Source: Cellulosimicrobium cellulans (lineage in GTDB: Bacteria; Actinomycetota; Actinomycetes; Actinomycetales; Cellulomonadaceae). Taken from it: a DNA stretch of 64,000 nt. Of this stretch, positions 54,610 to 64,000 are shown piece after piece (position 1 is the first letter of the stretch; every line of letters begins with the position of its first letter). Location: positions 62,001 to 126,000 of the forward strand of contig NZ_JAFGYF010000008.1 of the NCBI RefSeq assembly GCF_016921195.1, read 5' to 3'. Position numbers and translations under genes: made by a program. Below the pieces are notes generated by a model that saw only the letters and a program-made list of their open reading frames with translations, did not search any database and had not been told where the DNA came from.

Positions 54610-56211
54610 TCAGACGACGTGGCACGGTCGTCCCCCGAGGGTCACGAGCTGGGGGTCGGCACCCGGCGCCCCCGAGGCGACGAAGCCGAACGTCACGGTC
54701 GCGCCTGGCCGCACGGTCGCGTTCCACGACAGGCTGTGCGCGGTGAGGGCGGCACCGTCGCGACCGGCCTGCGCGCCCCACACGTCGGTGAGCCGCTGTT
54801 CCCCGCCGGGGGTCCAGCGCAGCTCCCACCCGTCGAGCGGCGCCCGCCCGGTGTTGCGGAGCTCGACCTGGGCGATGAAGCCGCTGCCCTTCTTGCCCTG
54901 CCACGTCCCGTGGACGGTGTAGTCGACCTCGCAGGTCGGGCGCTCGACGGACGGCACGGCGAGCGCGAGGAGCTCCGCGGCCTGCTCGACGAACCACTGC
55001 CCCGCCGCGGGGTCCTCGATGCCGCGGGCGGGGTCGAGCGGGCCGCCGGTGCCCCGGTAGCACTTGCCGTCGGACTCCCCCGGCACCTTGATCCACAGGT
55101 ACGCGTCGACGAACGGGTCGCCGGTGTCCGTCGTCGGCCGCTCGCCGAGCCCGCGGTCGGGCGGGTTGCACCACACCTCGGGGTCGGGGTAGGCGCCGGC
55201 CGGCGCGGTCCACGGCCCCTGGCCGTTGCGGCTCGTGTCGATGACGACGTGCTTCTGCGCCGCCGGGTCGCGCTCGACGCCCGTGTCCGCGTACGCCTGC
55301 TGGTACGCGGCGTCGGTGAGGCCCCAGGTCGCGAAGTCGTCGGGGTTCGCCGGGTAGTACTGGCTCGCGCACCACGCGGGCTCCCACCAGCTGTTGACCG
55401 ACAGGTTGACGCAGTCGCTGATCCACGTCCCGTACTTGACGAGGCGCTCGGTCTCGACGTAGTTCGACGCGTTGACGAACACGCCGTCGGCGCGCTCGAC
55501 GCCCGCCTTGATCAGGCGGTCGGTGATGTCCCCGACCCCGAGCCACCCGCTGTGCGTCCCGTCGAGGTACACCGACGTGGCCGGGAGCGCCGTGAGCGCG
55601 TCGACCGCGTGGTTGAGCTGGACGAACCGGTCGGCGGCGGCGGTGTCCGGGTCGAGCTCGGCGGGGCGGCACCACTCCGGGTTCCCGTCGATGTCGGTGT
55701 ACCAGGGGATGATCCCGAGCCCGTCCGGCTCGAGGATCACGATGGCCGGGTCGTCGCCGATCCCCTCGGCGACGGCGTCCACCCACGCCGTGTAGGCGGC
55801 CGTGTCCGCGGCGCCGCCCGCGGAGTACTGCGCGCAGTCGCGGAACGGCAGGTTGTAGACGACGACGGTGGGCACCGCGCCGTCCGTCGCGGCCGCCTGC
55901 ACGACGGACGCGACGTCGTCGCGCACCTCGTCGGGGGTGCCGCCGGTGAACCACGACGCCGACGGGAAGGACCCGAGGAGCTGGGCGTCCGCGCGGGCCT
56001 GGCCCGTGAGGGAGGCGGCGGCCTGGAGGGTCGTGGAGAAGGGGTCCACGTAGAGGCGGGTGCCCGGGCCGACGACGTCGTCCGCCGCGGGGGCGGCCGT
56101 CACCGGGGGCGTGGCGAGGGCGGGGGCGGCGACGGCGGTCCCGCCGGCGACGAGCAGCGGGGCCGCGAGCGCGAGCCCGGCGACGGCGGACAGGGCGGCA
56201 CGACGTCTCAT
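54610..56211 (-). CDS. Secreted GH6 cellulase with C-terminal CBM2
   Basis: A 533-residue exported enzyme. A signal peptide is at residues 1-29 (ending near TAVAAP). The GH6 domain is at about 45-425, with the donor-site and acid residues in VVVYNLPFRDCAQYS (about D125), IVILEPDGLGIIPW (about D163) and DTSRNGQGPW. Disulfide-forming cysteines occur throughout. The CBM2 is at about 430-533, with Trp in TWQGKKGSG, WELRWTPG and LSWNATVRPG. GH6 enzymes are inverting endoglucanases or cellobiohydrolases; loop length was not judged here. An AAGGAG SD precedes the ATG. A perfect CebR box lies upstream. Confidence 0.95.
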   Translation of the reverse strand: MRRRAALSAVAGLALAAPLLVAGGTAVAAPALATPPVTAAPAADDVVGPGTRLYVDPFSTTLQAAASLTGQARADAQLLGSFPSASWFTGGTPDEVRDDVASVVQAAATDGAVPTVVVYNLPFRDCAQYSAGGAADTAAYTAWVDAVAEGIGDDPAIVILEPDGLGIIPWYTDIDGNPEWCRPAELDPDTAAADRFVQLNHAVDALTALPATSVYLDGTHSGWLGVGDITDRLIKAGVERADGVFVNASNYVETERLVKYGTWISDCVNLSVNSWWEPAWCASQYYPANPDDFATWGLTDAAYQQAYADTGVERDPAAQKHVVIDTSRNGQGPWTAPAGAYPDPEVWCNPPDRGLGERPTTDTGDPFVDAYLWIKVPGESDGKCYRGTGGPLDPARGIEDPAAGQWFVEQAAELLALAVPSVERPTCEVDYTVHGTWQGKKGSGFIAQVELRNTGRAPLDGWELRWTPGGEQRLTDVWGAQAGRDGAALTAHSLSWNATVRPGATVTFGFVASGAPGADPQLVTLGGRPCHVV

Positions 56212-56252
56212 GCGGATCTCCTTCGATCGACACGGGGTGCTGGACGGATGGA

Positions 56253-56266
56253 TGGGAGCGCTCCCA
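56253..56266. promoter_or_regulatory. CebR operator
   Basis: TGGGAGCGCTCCCA, the exact 14-bp palindrome bound by the LacI-family cellobiose regulator CebR in Streptomyces and relatives. It starts 42 bp before the cellulase start. It predicts induction by cellobiose or cellotriose. Confidence 0.92.
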
Positions 56267-56355
56267 TCACATCGAGACCTCCACTCAACCGGTCGTCACC
56301 ACCGGCGTCAAGGGGTGGGCCACGACAGAGCGCTCCCTCGTGGCTGGACACGCGT

Positions 56356-56389
56356 TGAACGAGTGTTTAGTCTTTTGAACGTGCGTTCA
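56356..56389. promoter_or_regulatory. Twin operators of the TetR-type regulator
   Basis: The perfect 14-bp palindrome TGAACGTGCGTTCA (56376-56389) overlaps the tetR start codon. A second imperfect copy, TGAACGAGTGTTTA (56356-56369), is 20 bp upstream. The pair spans the -10 box TAGTCT (56368-56373) and so would block the promoter. Confidence 0.82.
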
Positions 56390-57085
56390 GACGACCAGTC
56401 CCCCACGACCGGCCGCGCCGGCCCCGCGCCGTCGGCCACCGACGACCTCACGACCCGTGCCCGCATCCGCGACGCCGCGATCTCGCGCTTCGCGCGCGAC
56501 GGGTTCGGCGCCTCCCTGCGGACCATCGCGGCCGACGCCGGGGTGAGCGCGGCGCTCGTCGTGCACCACTTCGGGTCCAAGGACGGGCTGCGCCGCGCGT
56601 GCGACGACTACGTGTTCGACGCCGTGCGCGCCGCCAAGACGGACGCCATCGCGCCCCAGGACCCGGCTGCCGGCCCGATGGCGCTGTTCACCCAGCTCGC
56701 CGGCATCGAGGACTACGCGCCCGTGTTCGAGTACACGCTGCGCAGCCTCCAGGCGGGCGGGGACCTCGCGCGGTCGTTCGTCGAGCACCTCACGCAGGTC
56801 ACGCTCGAGTACATGGAGTCCGGCGTCGCCGCCGGCGTCATCCGCCCGAGCCGCGACGAGGCCGCCCGCGCGCGCTACCTCGTCTCGCTCTCGCTCGGCT
56901 CGCTCCTGATCGACGGCGCGCTGCGCGAGCGGAGCGAGCCGCGCGACCCCGAGGCGGACCTCCGCGAGTACGTCGAGCGCGTGATGCTCCCCGCGCTCGA
57001 GGTCTTCACCGAAGGACTCTTCGTCGAGCCGACGCTGCTCGACGCCTACGTGCAGCACACCACCCACCAGGAGGAGACGCGATGA
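56381..57085 (+). CDS. TetR-family regulator of the ABC exporter
   Basis: A 234-residue regulator with an N-terminal HTH ([54 protein letters not shown]) and a TetR_C-like ligand domain. The GTG at 56381 has TAGTCT 7 nt upstream (leaderless). The start codon lies inside one of its likely operators. The stop overlaps the ABC ATPase start (ATGA), and all three genes form one operon. Confidence 0.93.
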   Translation: MRSDDQSPTTGRAGPAPSATDDLTTRARIRDAAISRFARDGFGASLRTIAADAGVSAALVVHHFGSKDGLRRACDDYVFDAVRAAKTDAIAPQDPAAGPMALFTQLAGIEDYAPVFEYTLRSLQAGGDLARSFVEHLTQVTLEYMESGVAAGVIRPSRDEAARARYLVSLSLGSLLIDGALRERSEPRDPEADLREYVERVMLPALEVFTEGLFVEPTLLDAYVQHTTHQEETR

Positions 57086-58017
57086 CGAGCACGGCCCCCG
57101 CCGTCGAGGTGCACGACCTGCGCAAGGCCTTCGGCCACGTGCAGGCGCTCGACGGCCTCGACCTCACCGTCCGCGCGGGCGAGGTCGCCGGGTTCCTCGG
57201 ACCGAACGGCGCGGGCAAGTCGACCACGATCCGCGTGCTGCTCGGGCTGCTGCGGCCCGACTCCGGCAGCGCCCGCCTGCTCGGCGGCGACCCGTGGCAC
57301 GACGCCGTCGACCTGCACCGGCGCCTCGCCTACGTGCCGGGCGACGTCAGCCTGTGGCCCAACCTCACCGGCGGCGAGGCGATCGACCTGCTCACCCGCC
57401 TGCGCGGGAGCGTCGACCCGCGGCGCAAGAAGCTGCTGCTCGACCGCTTCGAGCTCGACCCGTCCAAGAAGGCGCGCACCTACTCCAAGGGGAACCGGCA
57501 GAAGGTGGCGCTCGTCGCCGCGTTCGCGTCGGACGTCGAGCTGCTCGTGCTCGACGAGCCGACGTCGGGCCTCGACCCCCTCATGGAGTCGGTGTTCACG
57601 CAGTGCGTGCGCGAGGTGACGGCGGAGGGCCGGTCCGTCCTGCTCTCGAGCCACATCCTGGCCGAGGTCGAGAAGCTGTGCGACACCGTGACGATCATCC
57701 GCGCGGGTCGCACGGTCCAGTCCGGGACGCTCGCCGAGCTGCGGCACCTCACGCGCTCGTCCGTCACCGCCGTGACCGAGCGCGACCCGTCGGCCCTCGA
57801 CACGCTCGACGGCGTGCACGACCTCGTCGTCGAGCCCGGCGCGGACGGCACGCGGGCGCGGTTCGACGTCGACAACGACCACGTCGAGACCGTCCTGCGC
57901 GCGCTCACCGACCTCGGTCTGCGCTCCGTGACGGTCAACCCGCCGTCCCTCGAGGAGCTGTTCCTGCGTCACTACGGCGACGAGCTCGCCGTGCTCGACG
58001 GGGCGGGCGCGCTGTGA
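57082..58017 (+). CDS. ABC exporter ATPase
   Basis: A 311-residue ATPase with Walker [10 protein letters not shown], signature [15 protein letters not shown], Walker [14 protein letters not shown] and H-loop [11 protein letters not shown]. The SKGN signature and the C-terminal region are typical of actinobacterial antibiotic-type ABC exporters. It overlaps tetR (ATGA) and the permease (GTGA). Confidence 0.93.
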   Translation: MTSTAPAVEVHDLRKAFGHVQALDGLDLTVRAGEVAGFLGPNGAGKSTTIRVLLGLLRPDSGSARLLGGDPWHDAVDLHRRLAYVPGDVSLWPNLTGGEAIDLLTRLRGSVDPRRKKLLLDRFELDPSKKARTYSKGNRQKVALVAAFASDVELLVLDEPTSGLDPLMESVFTQCVREVTAEGRSVLLSSHILAEVEKLCDTVTIIRAGRTVQSGTLAELRHLTRSSVTAVTERDPSALDTLDGVHDLVVEPGADGTRARFDVDNDHVETVLRALTDLGLRSVTVNPPSLEELFLRHYGDELAVLDGAGAL

Positions 58018-59600
58018 CCGGGTGGACCACGCTCCTGCGCTTCGTCCTGCGGCGCGACCGCGTCCGCATCCCGGTGTGGACGGCGTCGATCGCGCTCCTC
58101 TTCGGGTACGCGGCCGTCGCGCTCGACACCCTCTACCCCACCGCCGCCGACCGCCAGGCGCGCGCGGCGCTCGTCTCGAGCCCCGCGGGCATCATGCTGT
58201 CCGGACCGCAGTACGGGATCGAGGACTACACGCTCGGCGCGATGATCGCGAACGAGATGGCGCTCACCGTCATGGTCGCCGTCGCGATCATGAGCATCTC
58301 GCTCGTCGTGCGGCACACGCGCGCCGAGGAGGAGACGGGACGGGCCGAGCTCGTCCGGGCAGGCGTCGTCGGGCGCCACGCCCCCGCCACCGCGGCGTTC
58401 GTCGCGGCAGTCGTCGCGAACGCGGCCATCGCGCTCGCGACGGGGGCGGTCCTCGTCGCGACCGGGCTCGCGGCCGTCGACTCCTTCGCGCTCGGCGCGG
58501 CCATCGGCGTCACGGGTCTCGTGTTCGCCGCCGTCGCGGTCGTGACGAGCCAGGTCACCGAGCACGCGCGCGCCGCGAGCGGCCTCGCGCTCGCCGTGCT
58601 CGGCGTCGCGTTCCTGCTGCGCGCGGTCGGCGACGTCCAGGAGGAGCACGGGAGCTGGGTCTCGTGGCTCTCCCCCATCGGCTGGGCGCAGCAGATCCGT
58701 GCGTACGTCGACCTGCGCTGGTGGCCGCTCGGCCTGTCGCTCGCGCTCGTCGTGCTGCTGCTCGCGCTGGGCGCGGCGCTCGCTGCGCGGCGCGACCTGG
58801 GAGCGGGCCTCGTGCCGCCGCGCGCCGGTCGGCCCGACGCCGCCGGGTGGCTCGCGAGCCCGCTCGCCCTCGCGTGGCGCCAGCAGCGCGCGTCCGTGCT
58901 CGCGTGGGGCCTCGGGGTCGGCGTCACGGCGCTCGCGTGCGGGACGTTCGTCGACTCGGTGGGCGACATGGTCGCCGACAACCCGGAGATCGCGCAGATG
59001 CTCGGCGACGCCTCCGACCTCGTGGGCGGGTTCGTCGCGGTGATGGCCCTGTTCCTCGGGCTCGGCGCGGGCGGGTTCGCGGTCGCGTCGGCCCAGCGGG
59101 CCCGCGGCGAGGAGACGGCGGGGCGGCTCGAGCCCGTGCTCGCGACCGGGGTCGGGCGCGTCCGCTGGCTCGGGGCCCAGCTCGTCGTGACGCTGGTCGG
59201 GACGGCGGTGCTGCTCGCCGTGAGCGCGCTCGGGCTGTGGCTCGGCGCGCTGAGCGTCGGGGAGGATGCCTTCGGGTTCGGCGACTACCTCGCCGCGTCG
59301 TTCGCGTACCTGCCGGCGGTCGCCGTCGTCACGGGCGTCGCCGTCGCCGCGTTCGGCTGGCGGCCGGGGCTCGCGGCGCTCGCCTGGGCGCTCCTCGCCT
59401 ACTCGTTCGTCGTGACGATGTTCGGCGCCCTGCTCGACCTGCCCTCGTGGGCCAGCGGCGTCTCGCCGTTCTGGCACGTCCCCCAGCTCCCGGGGGCCGA
59501 CGTCGAGCCGTGGCCGTTCGTCTGGCTCACGCTCCTGGCTCTCGCGCTCGTCGCGCTGGGACTGGTCGGTTTCCGCCGACGCGACGTCCCTCGTCCCTGA
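58014..59600 (+). CDS. Large ABC exporter permease
   Basis: A 528-residue permease with 11-12 transmembrane helices, made of two similar halves ([25 protein letters not shown] and [24 protein letters not shown]). This two-in-one permease with a single ATPase and a TetR regulator is a known arrangement for macrolide- or polyketide-type exporters. The start is a GTG overlapping the ATPase stop. The substrate is unknown. Confidence 0.9.
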   Translation: MTGWTTLLRFVLRRDRVRIPVWTASIALLFGYAAVALDTLYPTAADRQARAALVSSPAGIMLSGPQYGIEDYTLGAMIANEMALTVMVAVAIMSISLVVRHTRAEEETGRAELVRAGVVGRHAPATAAFVAAVVANAAIALATGAVLVATGLAAVDSFALGAAIGVTGLVFAAVAVVTSQVTEHARAASGLALAVLGVAFLLRAVGDVQEEHGSWVSWLSPIGWAQQIRAYVDLRWWPLGLSLALVVLLLALGAALAARRDLGAGLVPPRAGRPDAAGWLASPLALAWRQQRASVLAWGLGVGVTALACGTFVDSVGDMVADNPEIAQMLGDASDLVGGFVAVMALFLGLGAGGFAVASAQRARGEETAGRLEPVLATGVGRVRWLGAQLVVTLVGTAVLLAVSALGLWLGALSVGEDAFGFGDYLAASFAYLPAVAVVTGVAVAAFGWRPGLAALAWALLAYSFVVTMFGALLDLPSWASGVSPFWHVPQLPGADVEPWPFVWLTLLALALVALGLVGFRRRDVPRP

Positions 59601-59664
59601 CGCGAGACCGTCACGGCCTCCGGCTAGGCTCGATCCACCTTTTCCGACCACGGAGGTGACGGTC

Positions 59665-60507
59665 ATGTCCACGCCCGACCGGAGCGACGCGACGCGCTCG
59701 GCCAGGGCCACCCTGCACGAGTGGGTCGCCGCGATCCCCACCCAGGAGCCGGGCCGGGGGCCGGCCGGCGCCTCGGGCGTCCCCGACCCGCGCACGTGGG
59801 TCGCGGCGCTCGCGCTCGAGGGGACGTGGCTCGGCCTGTACCAGGACGCGTACCGGTTCACCGAGGCGGAGTGGGACGTCCTGGTCGGCGACCTCTCGCG
59901 GTACGCCGACGTCCGGCCGCCCGCGAGCGCCGTCGTGTTCCGCGACGTCGACCTCGACGAGGACCCGTTCCGCGACGACGAGCGCCCGCTCGTGGACGCG
60001 GTCCTGCGTGTGGCGCTCGAGGAGGGCGTCGAGAACGTGACGTTCGCCGCCGTCGCGCGGCGGTGCGACCGCAGCGAGTCGACCCTGCGGTCGATGTTCG
60101 GCGACGCGGAGACTCTGGTCGACGACGTCGCGGTCGAGGTGGTGCAGTCCGGGTTCGACGACCTGTCGCCGCTGCGGCTCGACCCGTCCCGCGCGGCGGT
60201 CGCGGCGTCGGTCGCGGCGCTCGACGACTCGCGCAAGGCCGCCGCGCTCCTGCGCCTGTACGCGCTGGGCGGGGTCGCGCGCGACGACGTCCCGGAGGGA
60301 CAGCACGCGGCGCACGCGCTCGTGCTGCGCGCGTGGCGGGAGGAGGCGGCGCCGTCGTCGCTCGTGCTCGCCGCGCTCGCGTGCGACGGCTGGCGCGCGG
60401 GCGAGCGGCAGCGGGCGCTGCTGTTCCCGCCCGCGCTCCCGGGCGCCGTCGTGCGCGAGCTCGCGCGCCTCGCGGACGACGCGGCGGGTCACTCCTCGAA
60501 CCGGTAG
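59665..60507 (+). CDS. TetR-like HTH protein of unknown function
   Basis: A 280-residue protein. Residues about 110-160 (DAVLRVALEEGVENVTFAAVARRCDRSESTLRSMFGDAETLVDDVAVEVV) look like a TetR DNA-binding domain placed in the middle of the protein. It is preceded by a 100-residue domain I do not recognise (TWVAALALEGTWLGLYQDAYRFTEAEWDVLVGDLSRY). It has a TAGGCT -10 box and a GGAGGT SD. Its last 19 bp overlap convergent kdpE. Confidence 0.75.
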   Translation: MSTPDRSDATRSARATLHEWVAAIPTQEPGRGPAGASGVPDPRTWVAALALEGTWLGLYQDAYRFTEAEWDVLVGDLSRYADVRPPASAVVFRDVDLDEDPFRDDERPLVDAVLRVALEEGVENVTFAAVARRCDRSESTLRSMFGDAETLVDDVAVEVVQSGFDDLSPLRLDPSRAAVAASVAALDDSRKAAALLRLYALGGVARDDVPEGQHAAHALVLRAWREEAAPSSLVLAALACDGWRAGERQRALLFPPALPGAVVRELARLADDAAGHSSNR

Positions 60508-61187
60508 CCGATGCCGGGGCTCGTGATGAGGTGTCGGGGCGCCGCCGGGTCGTCCTCGAGCTTGCGGCGCAGCTGCGCGACGTAGACGCGCAGGTAGTGG
60601 GTGTCGCGCGTGGCGGTCGGCCCCCACACCTCGCGCAGCAGGTGCTCGCGCTCGACGACGCGGCCCCGCTGCGCGACGAGGATCTCCAGGAGCGCCCACT
60701 CGGTGGGAGTGAGCCGCACCTCGGTGCCGCCGCGCAGGAGGCGGCGCCGCGCGAGGTCGACGTGCAGGTCGCCCGCCTCGACGACCGCGGACCCGTCCCG
60801 TGCGGCACCCGCCGAGCGCCGCACGGCGGCGCGCAGCCGCGCCATGAGCTCGGGCATCGCGAACGGTTTGGTGACGTAGTCGTCGGCACCGGCGTCGAGC
60901 GCGTCGACCTTGTCGTCGCCGAGGTGACGCGCGGAGAGCACGACGATCGGCACGGTGCTCCACGCGCGGACGGCGCGGATGACGTCGAAGCCGCTGAGGT
61001 CCGGCAGGCCGAGGTCGAGCAGGATGACGTCGGGCGCGTCGGTCGCGACGAGGTCGATGCCGGCCCCGCCCGACGTCGCGGTGCTCACCCTCCACCCGTG
61101 CGTGCGCAGCGTGATGGCGATCGCGCGCAGCAGGCCGGGGTCGTCGTCGACGACGAGGACGTGGTGGGTCACCGGGTCGTCGCTCAC
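60489..61187 (-). CDS. kdpE: KdpE response regulator
   Basis: A 232-residue OmpR-family regulator. The receiver has acidic DDD near residues 14-16, phosphoacceptor Asp in ILLDLGLPDLSG (about D58), and Lys in YVTKPFA (about K107). The winged helix is TPTEWALLEILVAQRGRVVEREHLLREVWG. It pairs with KdpD and activates the kdpFABC potassium pump. The GTG at 61187 overlaps the kdpD stop (GTGA). Confidence 0.95.
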   Translation of the reverse strand: MSDDPVTHHVLVVDDDPGLLRAIAITLRTHGWRVSTATSGGAGIDLVATDAPDVILLDLGLPDLSGFDVIRAVRAWSTVPIVVLSARHLGDDKVDALDAGADDYVTKPFAMPELMARLRAAVRRSAGAARDGSAVVEAGDLHVDLARRRLLRGGTEVRLTPTEWALLEILVAQRGRVVEREHLLREVWGPTATRDTHYLRVYVAQLRRKLEDDPAAPRHLITSPGIGYRFEE

Positions 61188-63778
61188 GCGCGCTCCTCCC
61201 GCTCGGTGCGTGCCGGGCCGCGCGGCGACGCGACCGGGACGGTCAGGACCATGGTGAGGCCTCCGCCCGGCGTGTCCTCGGGGACGAGGGTCGCGCCGAC
61301 GGCGCGGGCGAACCCGCGCGCGACGGCGAGCCCCAGGCCGACGCCGTGCCCGCCCGCGTCGCCGAGCCGCTGGAACGACTCGAACATGCGCTCCTTGGCG
61401 TCGTCGGCCACCCCGGGACCGCGGTCCACGACGCGCACCTCGACGATGCCGCCCGACGCGGACGCCCGGACCCTGACCGGGTCGTCCGCTGGCGCGAACC
61501 GCGCCGCGTTGGCGACGACGTTCGCGACGACGCGCTCGAGCAGGCCCGGGTCGGTGCGCACGAGCGGCAGGTCCTCGGGCACGTCGAGCGCGACCCGGGC
61601 GCCGTGCGGCTCGACGGCGGCGGGCACGATCTCCTCGAGCGACACGTCGCGCAGGACGGGGGCCACGGAACCGGTCTGGAGGCGCGAGAGGTCGAGCAGG
61701 TTGTCGATGAGCTGCTCCAGCCGCTCGGTCTCGGAGGCCGCGGTCTCGACGAGCGCCGTCCGGTCCTGCGGCTCCATGACCGCGTCGGGCGAGCGCAGCC
61801 CGTCGACGGCGGCCCGGATCGCCGCGAGCGGGGTACGCAGGTCGTGCGAGACGGCCGCGAGCAGGGCCGTCCTCGTCGCGTCCGCCTCCGCGAGGACGGC
61901 CGCGTGCGCCGCCTCCTCGCGCAGCCGGCGGTACTCGAGCACGATGCCGGCCTGCGCACCGAACGCCTCGAGCACCTGGCGGTCGCCCGCAGGCAGGGGG
62001 CGGCCGTCGAGCACGAGCCGGAGGTCGTCGTCGACGCTCACCACGGTCCGGGTCTCGCCGCCGGCCCCGGGCGTGCCCCGACGCCCGGCGCGGACCGGGA
62101 CCGCGTCGACGGCGCGGTCCGCGACGGCGACCGTCGACCACGCGCGGGTCCGGCCGCCCGTCGCCACCCGCTTCTCGAGCGCGACGCGGCGGAGCTGGAA
62201 CGTCTGGGCGAGGCGCGCGACCACGGCCTCGGCCGTGTCCTCGCCGGAGAGCACGGACCGGGAGAGCGCCGCGAGCGTCGACGCCTCGGCCCGCGCCCGG
62301 TACGCCTGGACCGTGCGGCGCGCCGAGAGGTCGACGACCGACGCGACCGCCGCCGCGACGAGCACGAACACGAGCAGCGCGAGCAGGTTCTCCGGGTCGG
62401 CGACGGTGAGCAGGCCGGTGGGCGGCGTGAAGAACCAGTTGAGGCACAGGAAGGACACGACGGCGCACGCCAGCGCGGGCCACATGCCCCCGACGAGGGC
62501 TACGCCGACCGACAGCGCGAGGAAGAGCATGACCTGCGTCGACAGCCCGACGGCCTCCCGGCCGGCGTCGAGCAGGGCGGTGAGACCCACCGGGCCGGCG
62601 ACGGCGAGCACGAACCCCGCGACGCGCCGCCGGGCGGACAGCGGGCTCCAGCCGCGACGTGCGACCCTCCCCGACCGGGCCCGCTCGTGGGTGACGAGGT
62701 GCACGTCGAGCGAGCCCGAGAGCCGGGCGATCTCCGCGCTCGTCGAGCCGAGGAACGCCTCGCGCCACCGCGAGCGCCGCGAGACCCCGACGACGACCAT
62801 CGTCGCGTTGGCCCCGTGCGCGAAGTCGACGACGGCCGACGCGACGTCCTCCCCGACGACGGTGTGGAAGGTGCCGCCGAGCGACTCGACGAGCGCACGG
62901 TCGGCCGCGATCGCGGCGGGCGACGCCGTGGGCAGCCCGTCGGTCGCGAGCACGTGCACCGCGAGCAGCTCCGACCCGGCCGCCCGCTCGGCGATGCGGG
63001 CCCCGCGACGCAGCAGCGTCGCGCTCTCCGGCCCGCCGGTGACCGCGACGACGACGCGCTCCCGCGCGGGCCAGGTCCCCGAGATCGCGTGGTCGGCGCG
63101 GTAGCGGGTGAGGGCGTCGTCGACCCGGTCCGCGAGCCACAGGAGCGCGAGCTCGCGCAGCGCGGTGAGGTTGCCCTCGCGGAAGTAGGAGGAGAGCGAC
63201 GCGTCGATCTGCTCGGCCCGGTAGACGTTGCCGTGCGCGAGCCGCCGCCGCAGCGCCTGCGGCGAGAGGTCGACGAGCTGGATCTGGTCGGCCTCGCGCA
63301 CCACGTGGTCGGGGACGGTCTCGCGCTGGCGCACGCCGGTGATCGCCTCGACGTCCTCGGTGAGCGACTCCAGGTGCTGCACGTTCACCGTGGTCACGAC
63401 GTCGATCCCGGCGTCGAGGAGGTCGTGCACGTCCTGCCACCGCTTGGCGTGGCGCGAGCCGGGCGCGTTGGTGTGCGCGAGCTCGTCCACGAGCGCGACG
63501 TCCGGGTCGCGCGCGACGAGGGCGTCGACGTCGAGCTCGGTGAGCTCGACTCCCCGGTGACCGACGGCGCGGCGCGGCACCACCTCGAGGTCGCCGATCT
63601 TCGCCGCCGTAGCCGGGCGCCCGTGCGTCTCGACGAGGCCCACCACGACGTCGGTCCCGCGGGACCGGCGGCGGTGGGCCTCGTCGAGCATCGCGAACGT
63701 CTTGCCGACGCCCGGCGCGGCGCCGAGGTAGACCGTCAGCCTCCCCCGGCGCCGCTCGTCAGGCGTGTCGGCACTCAT
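61184..63778 (-). CDS. kdpD: KdpD sensor histidine kinase
   Basis: An 864-residue sensor. The N-terminal KdpD domain has Walker A GAAPGVGKTFAML and LVDELAHTNAPG. A USP domain follows (about 245-365), then four transmembrane helices (about 385-485) and a GAF-like domain. The kinase core has H-box AVSHDLRTPLAAIRAAVDGL (about H645), N-box NVVANAARFAP, and G-boxes DRGPGVADD and GVGLGLAVARG. It senses K+ limitation or salt stress. kdpC ends 25 bp upstream. Confidence 0.96.
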   Translation of the reverse strand: MSADTPDERRRGRLTVYLGAAPGVGKTFAMLDEAHRRRSRGTDVVVGLVETHGRPATAAKIGDLEVVPRRAVGHRGVELTELDVDALVARDPDVALVDELAHTNAPGSRHAKRWQDVHDLLDAGIDVVTTVNVQHLESLTEDVEAITGVRQRETVPDHVVREADQIQLVDLSPQALRRRLAHGNVYRAEQIDASLSSYFREGNLTALRELALLWLADRVDDALTRYRADHAISGTWPARERVVVAVTGGPESATLLRRGARIAERAAGSELLAVHVLATDGLPTASPAAIAADRALVESLGGTFHTVVGEDVASAVVDFAHGANATMVVVGVSRRSRWREAFLGSTSAEIARLSGSLDVHLVTHERARSGRVARRGWSPLSARRRVAGFVLAVAGPVGLTALLDAGREAVGLSTQVMLFLALSVGVALVGGMWPALACAVVSFLCLNWFFTPPTGLLTVADPENLLALLVFVLVAAAVASVVDLSARRTVQAYRARAEASTLAALSRSVLSGEDTAEAVVARLAQTFQLRRVALEKRVATGGRTRAWSTVAVADRAVDAVPVRAGRRGTPGAGGETRTVVSVDDDLRLVLDGRPLPAGDRQVLEAFGAQAGIVLEYRRLREEAAHAAVLAEADATRTALLAAVSHDLRTPLAAIRAAVDGLRSPDAVMEPQDRTALVETAASETERLEQLIDNLLDLSRLQTGSVAPVLRDVSLEEIVPAAVEPHGARVALDVPEDLPLVRTDPGLLERVVANVVANAARFAPADDPVRVRASASGGIVEVRVVDRGPGVADDAKERMFESFQRLGDAGGHGVGLGLAVARGFARAVGATLVPEDTPGGGLTMVLTVPVASPRGPARTEREERA

Positions 63779-63802
63779 GTGCGCAGTCCATCACGCCGCA
63801 CG

Positions 63803-64000
63803 TCAGGGCGCGTCCGAGCCCGCGGGCGCGAGGTTCTCGAGCGCGAGGTTGAGCGCGAGCACGTTCACCCGCGGGTCGCCCAGCACGCCGGCCACGCGCC
63901 CGGCCACGGCGTCGTCGACCAGCGCACGCACCGCCGCGGGGTCGAGCCCGCGCGCCGCGGCGACGCGGTCGACCTGCTGGTACGCGGAGGCGGGCGAGAC
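63803..64000 (-). CDS. kdpC: KdpC, potassium pump subunit, C-terminal part only
   Basis: The reverse strand encodes the last 65 residues of KdpC. The sequence is [31 protein letters not shown], then [18 protein letters not shown], then TGA at 63803. KdpC stabilises the KdpFAB complex. The gene continues past the window edge, with kdpB, kdpA and kdpF expected there. Confidence 0.93.
   Translation of the reverse strand, partial: VSPASAYQQVDRVAAARGLDPAAVRALVDDAVAGRVAGVLGDPRVNVLALNLALENLAPAGSDAP

Noticed and set aside
59721-63104. A + strand open frame of over 1100 codons opposite kdpDE
   Set aside because: Its content is a shadow of kdpD/kdpE; it lacks any SD, -10 box or known family.
63779-63802. 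An additional regulatory element between kdpC and kdpD
   Set aside because: Only 24 bp with no palindrome or promoter; the genes are probably co-transcribed.

Overview
The window is chromosomal DNA of a very high-GC actinobacterium. The best guess is a cellulolytic member of the Micrococcales (Cellulomonadaceae/Promicromonosporaceae, Cellulosimicrobium-like). The evidence is a secreted GH6 cellulase with a CBM2 domain behind a perfect CebR box, GlnR and GlxR-type regulators, the actinobacterial DUF2516, DUF4177, DUF4395 and DUF5063 families, and many starts with a TANNNT box 6-7 nt upstream (leaderless mRNAs). No insertion sequence, prophage, integrase or CRISPR array is visible. This looks like core chromosome with a few accessory modules.

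Layout. 1-5200: asparaginase (cut by the edge), DUF2516, a Phd/VapC toxin-antitoxin pair, a FUSC membrane protein, YgfZ, a nitrobindin-like protein and DsrE. 5200-11200: thioredoxin/DUF4395 operon, glnR with an alpha/beta hydrolase, nth, crp, ridA and DUF4177. 11300-17300: class A PBP, metallophosphoesterase, tRNA-Pro, a DUF4239 protein and a ferredoxin-reductase-type flavoprotein. 17300-22100: methylcitrate cycle operon prpDBC with a divergently placed FCD/GntR regulator and its operator. 22100-27600: an ECF41 sigma factor, DUF2625, a Gly/Ala-rich membrane-anchored protein, DAHP synthase behind a Trp/Tyr/Phe leader peptide and attenuator, and a Nudix hydrolase. 27560-32400: an rsbQ-rsbP energy-stress pair, an Rrf2 regulator with a TSUP exporter, and a glutamine amidotransferase. 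32480-36640: a YtrA/GntR-led ABC operon. 36700-40800: a putative CREST-type membrane protein, a VOC protein, and asd-lysC. 40840-45800: an FNT channel, a ribbon-helix-helix/DUF4097/Drr-type ABC operon, and a TSUP exporter. 45830-50480: DUF5063, recR, a VOC protein and dnaX. 50550-53800: metQ-metN-metI preceded by a Cys-rich leader ORF. 53800-54450: SRP RNA and tRNA-Ser. 54600-59600: GH6 cellulase, then a TetR/ABC exporter operon. 59660-64000: a TetR-like protein and kdpE-kdpD-kdpC (cut by the edge).

Themes. Operons are compact, and many junctions overlap by 1-4 bp (ATGA, GTGA, TGATG). At least sixteen starts, including the aromatic leader peptide, follow the leaderless pattern. Three intergenic clusters of a 21-bp repeat with core CGAGGTAGA, arranged in facing orientations, are the least explained element. 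One unit of the third cluster contains the stop codon of asd. Two leader ORFs (aromatic and cysteine) and several clean operators allow regulatory predictions for aromatic synthesis, methionine/sulfur uptake, cellulose use, propionate use and drug-type ABC exporters.
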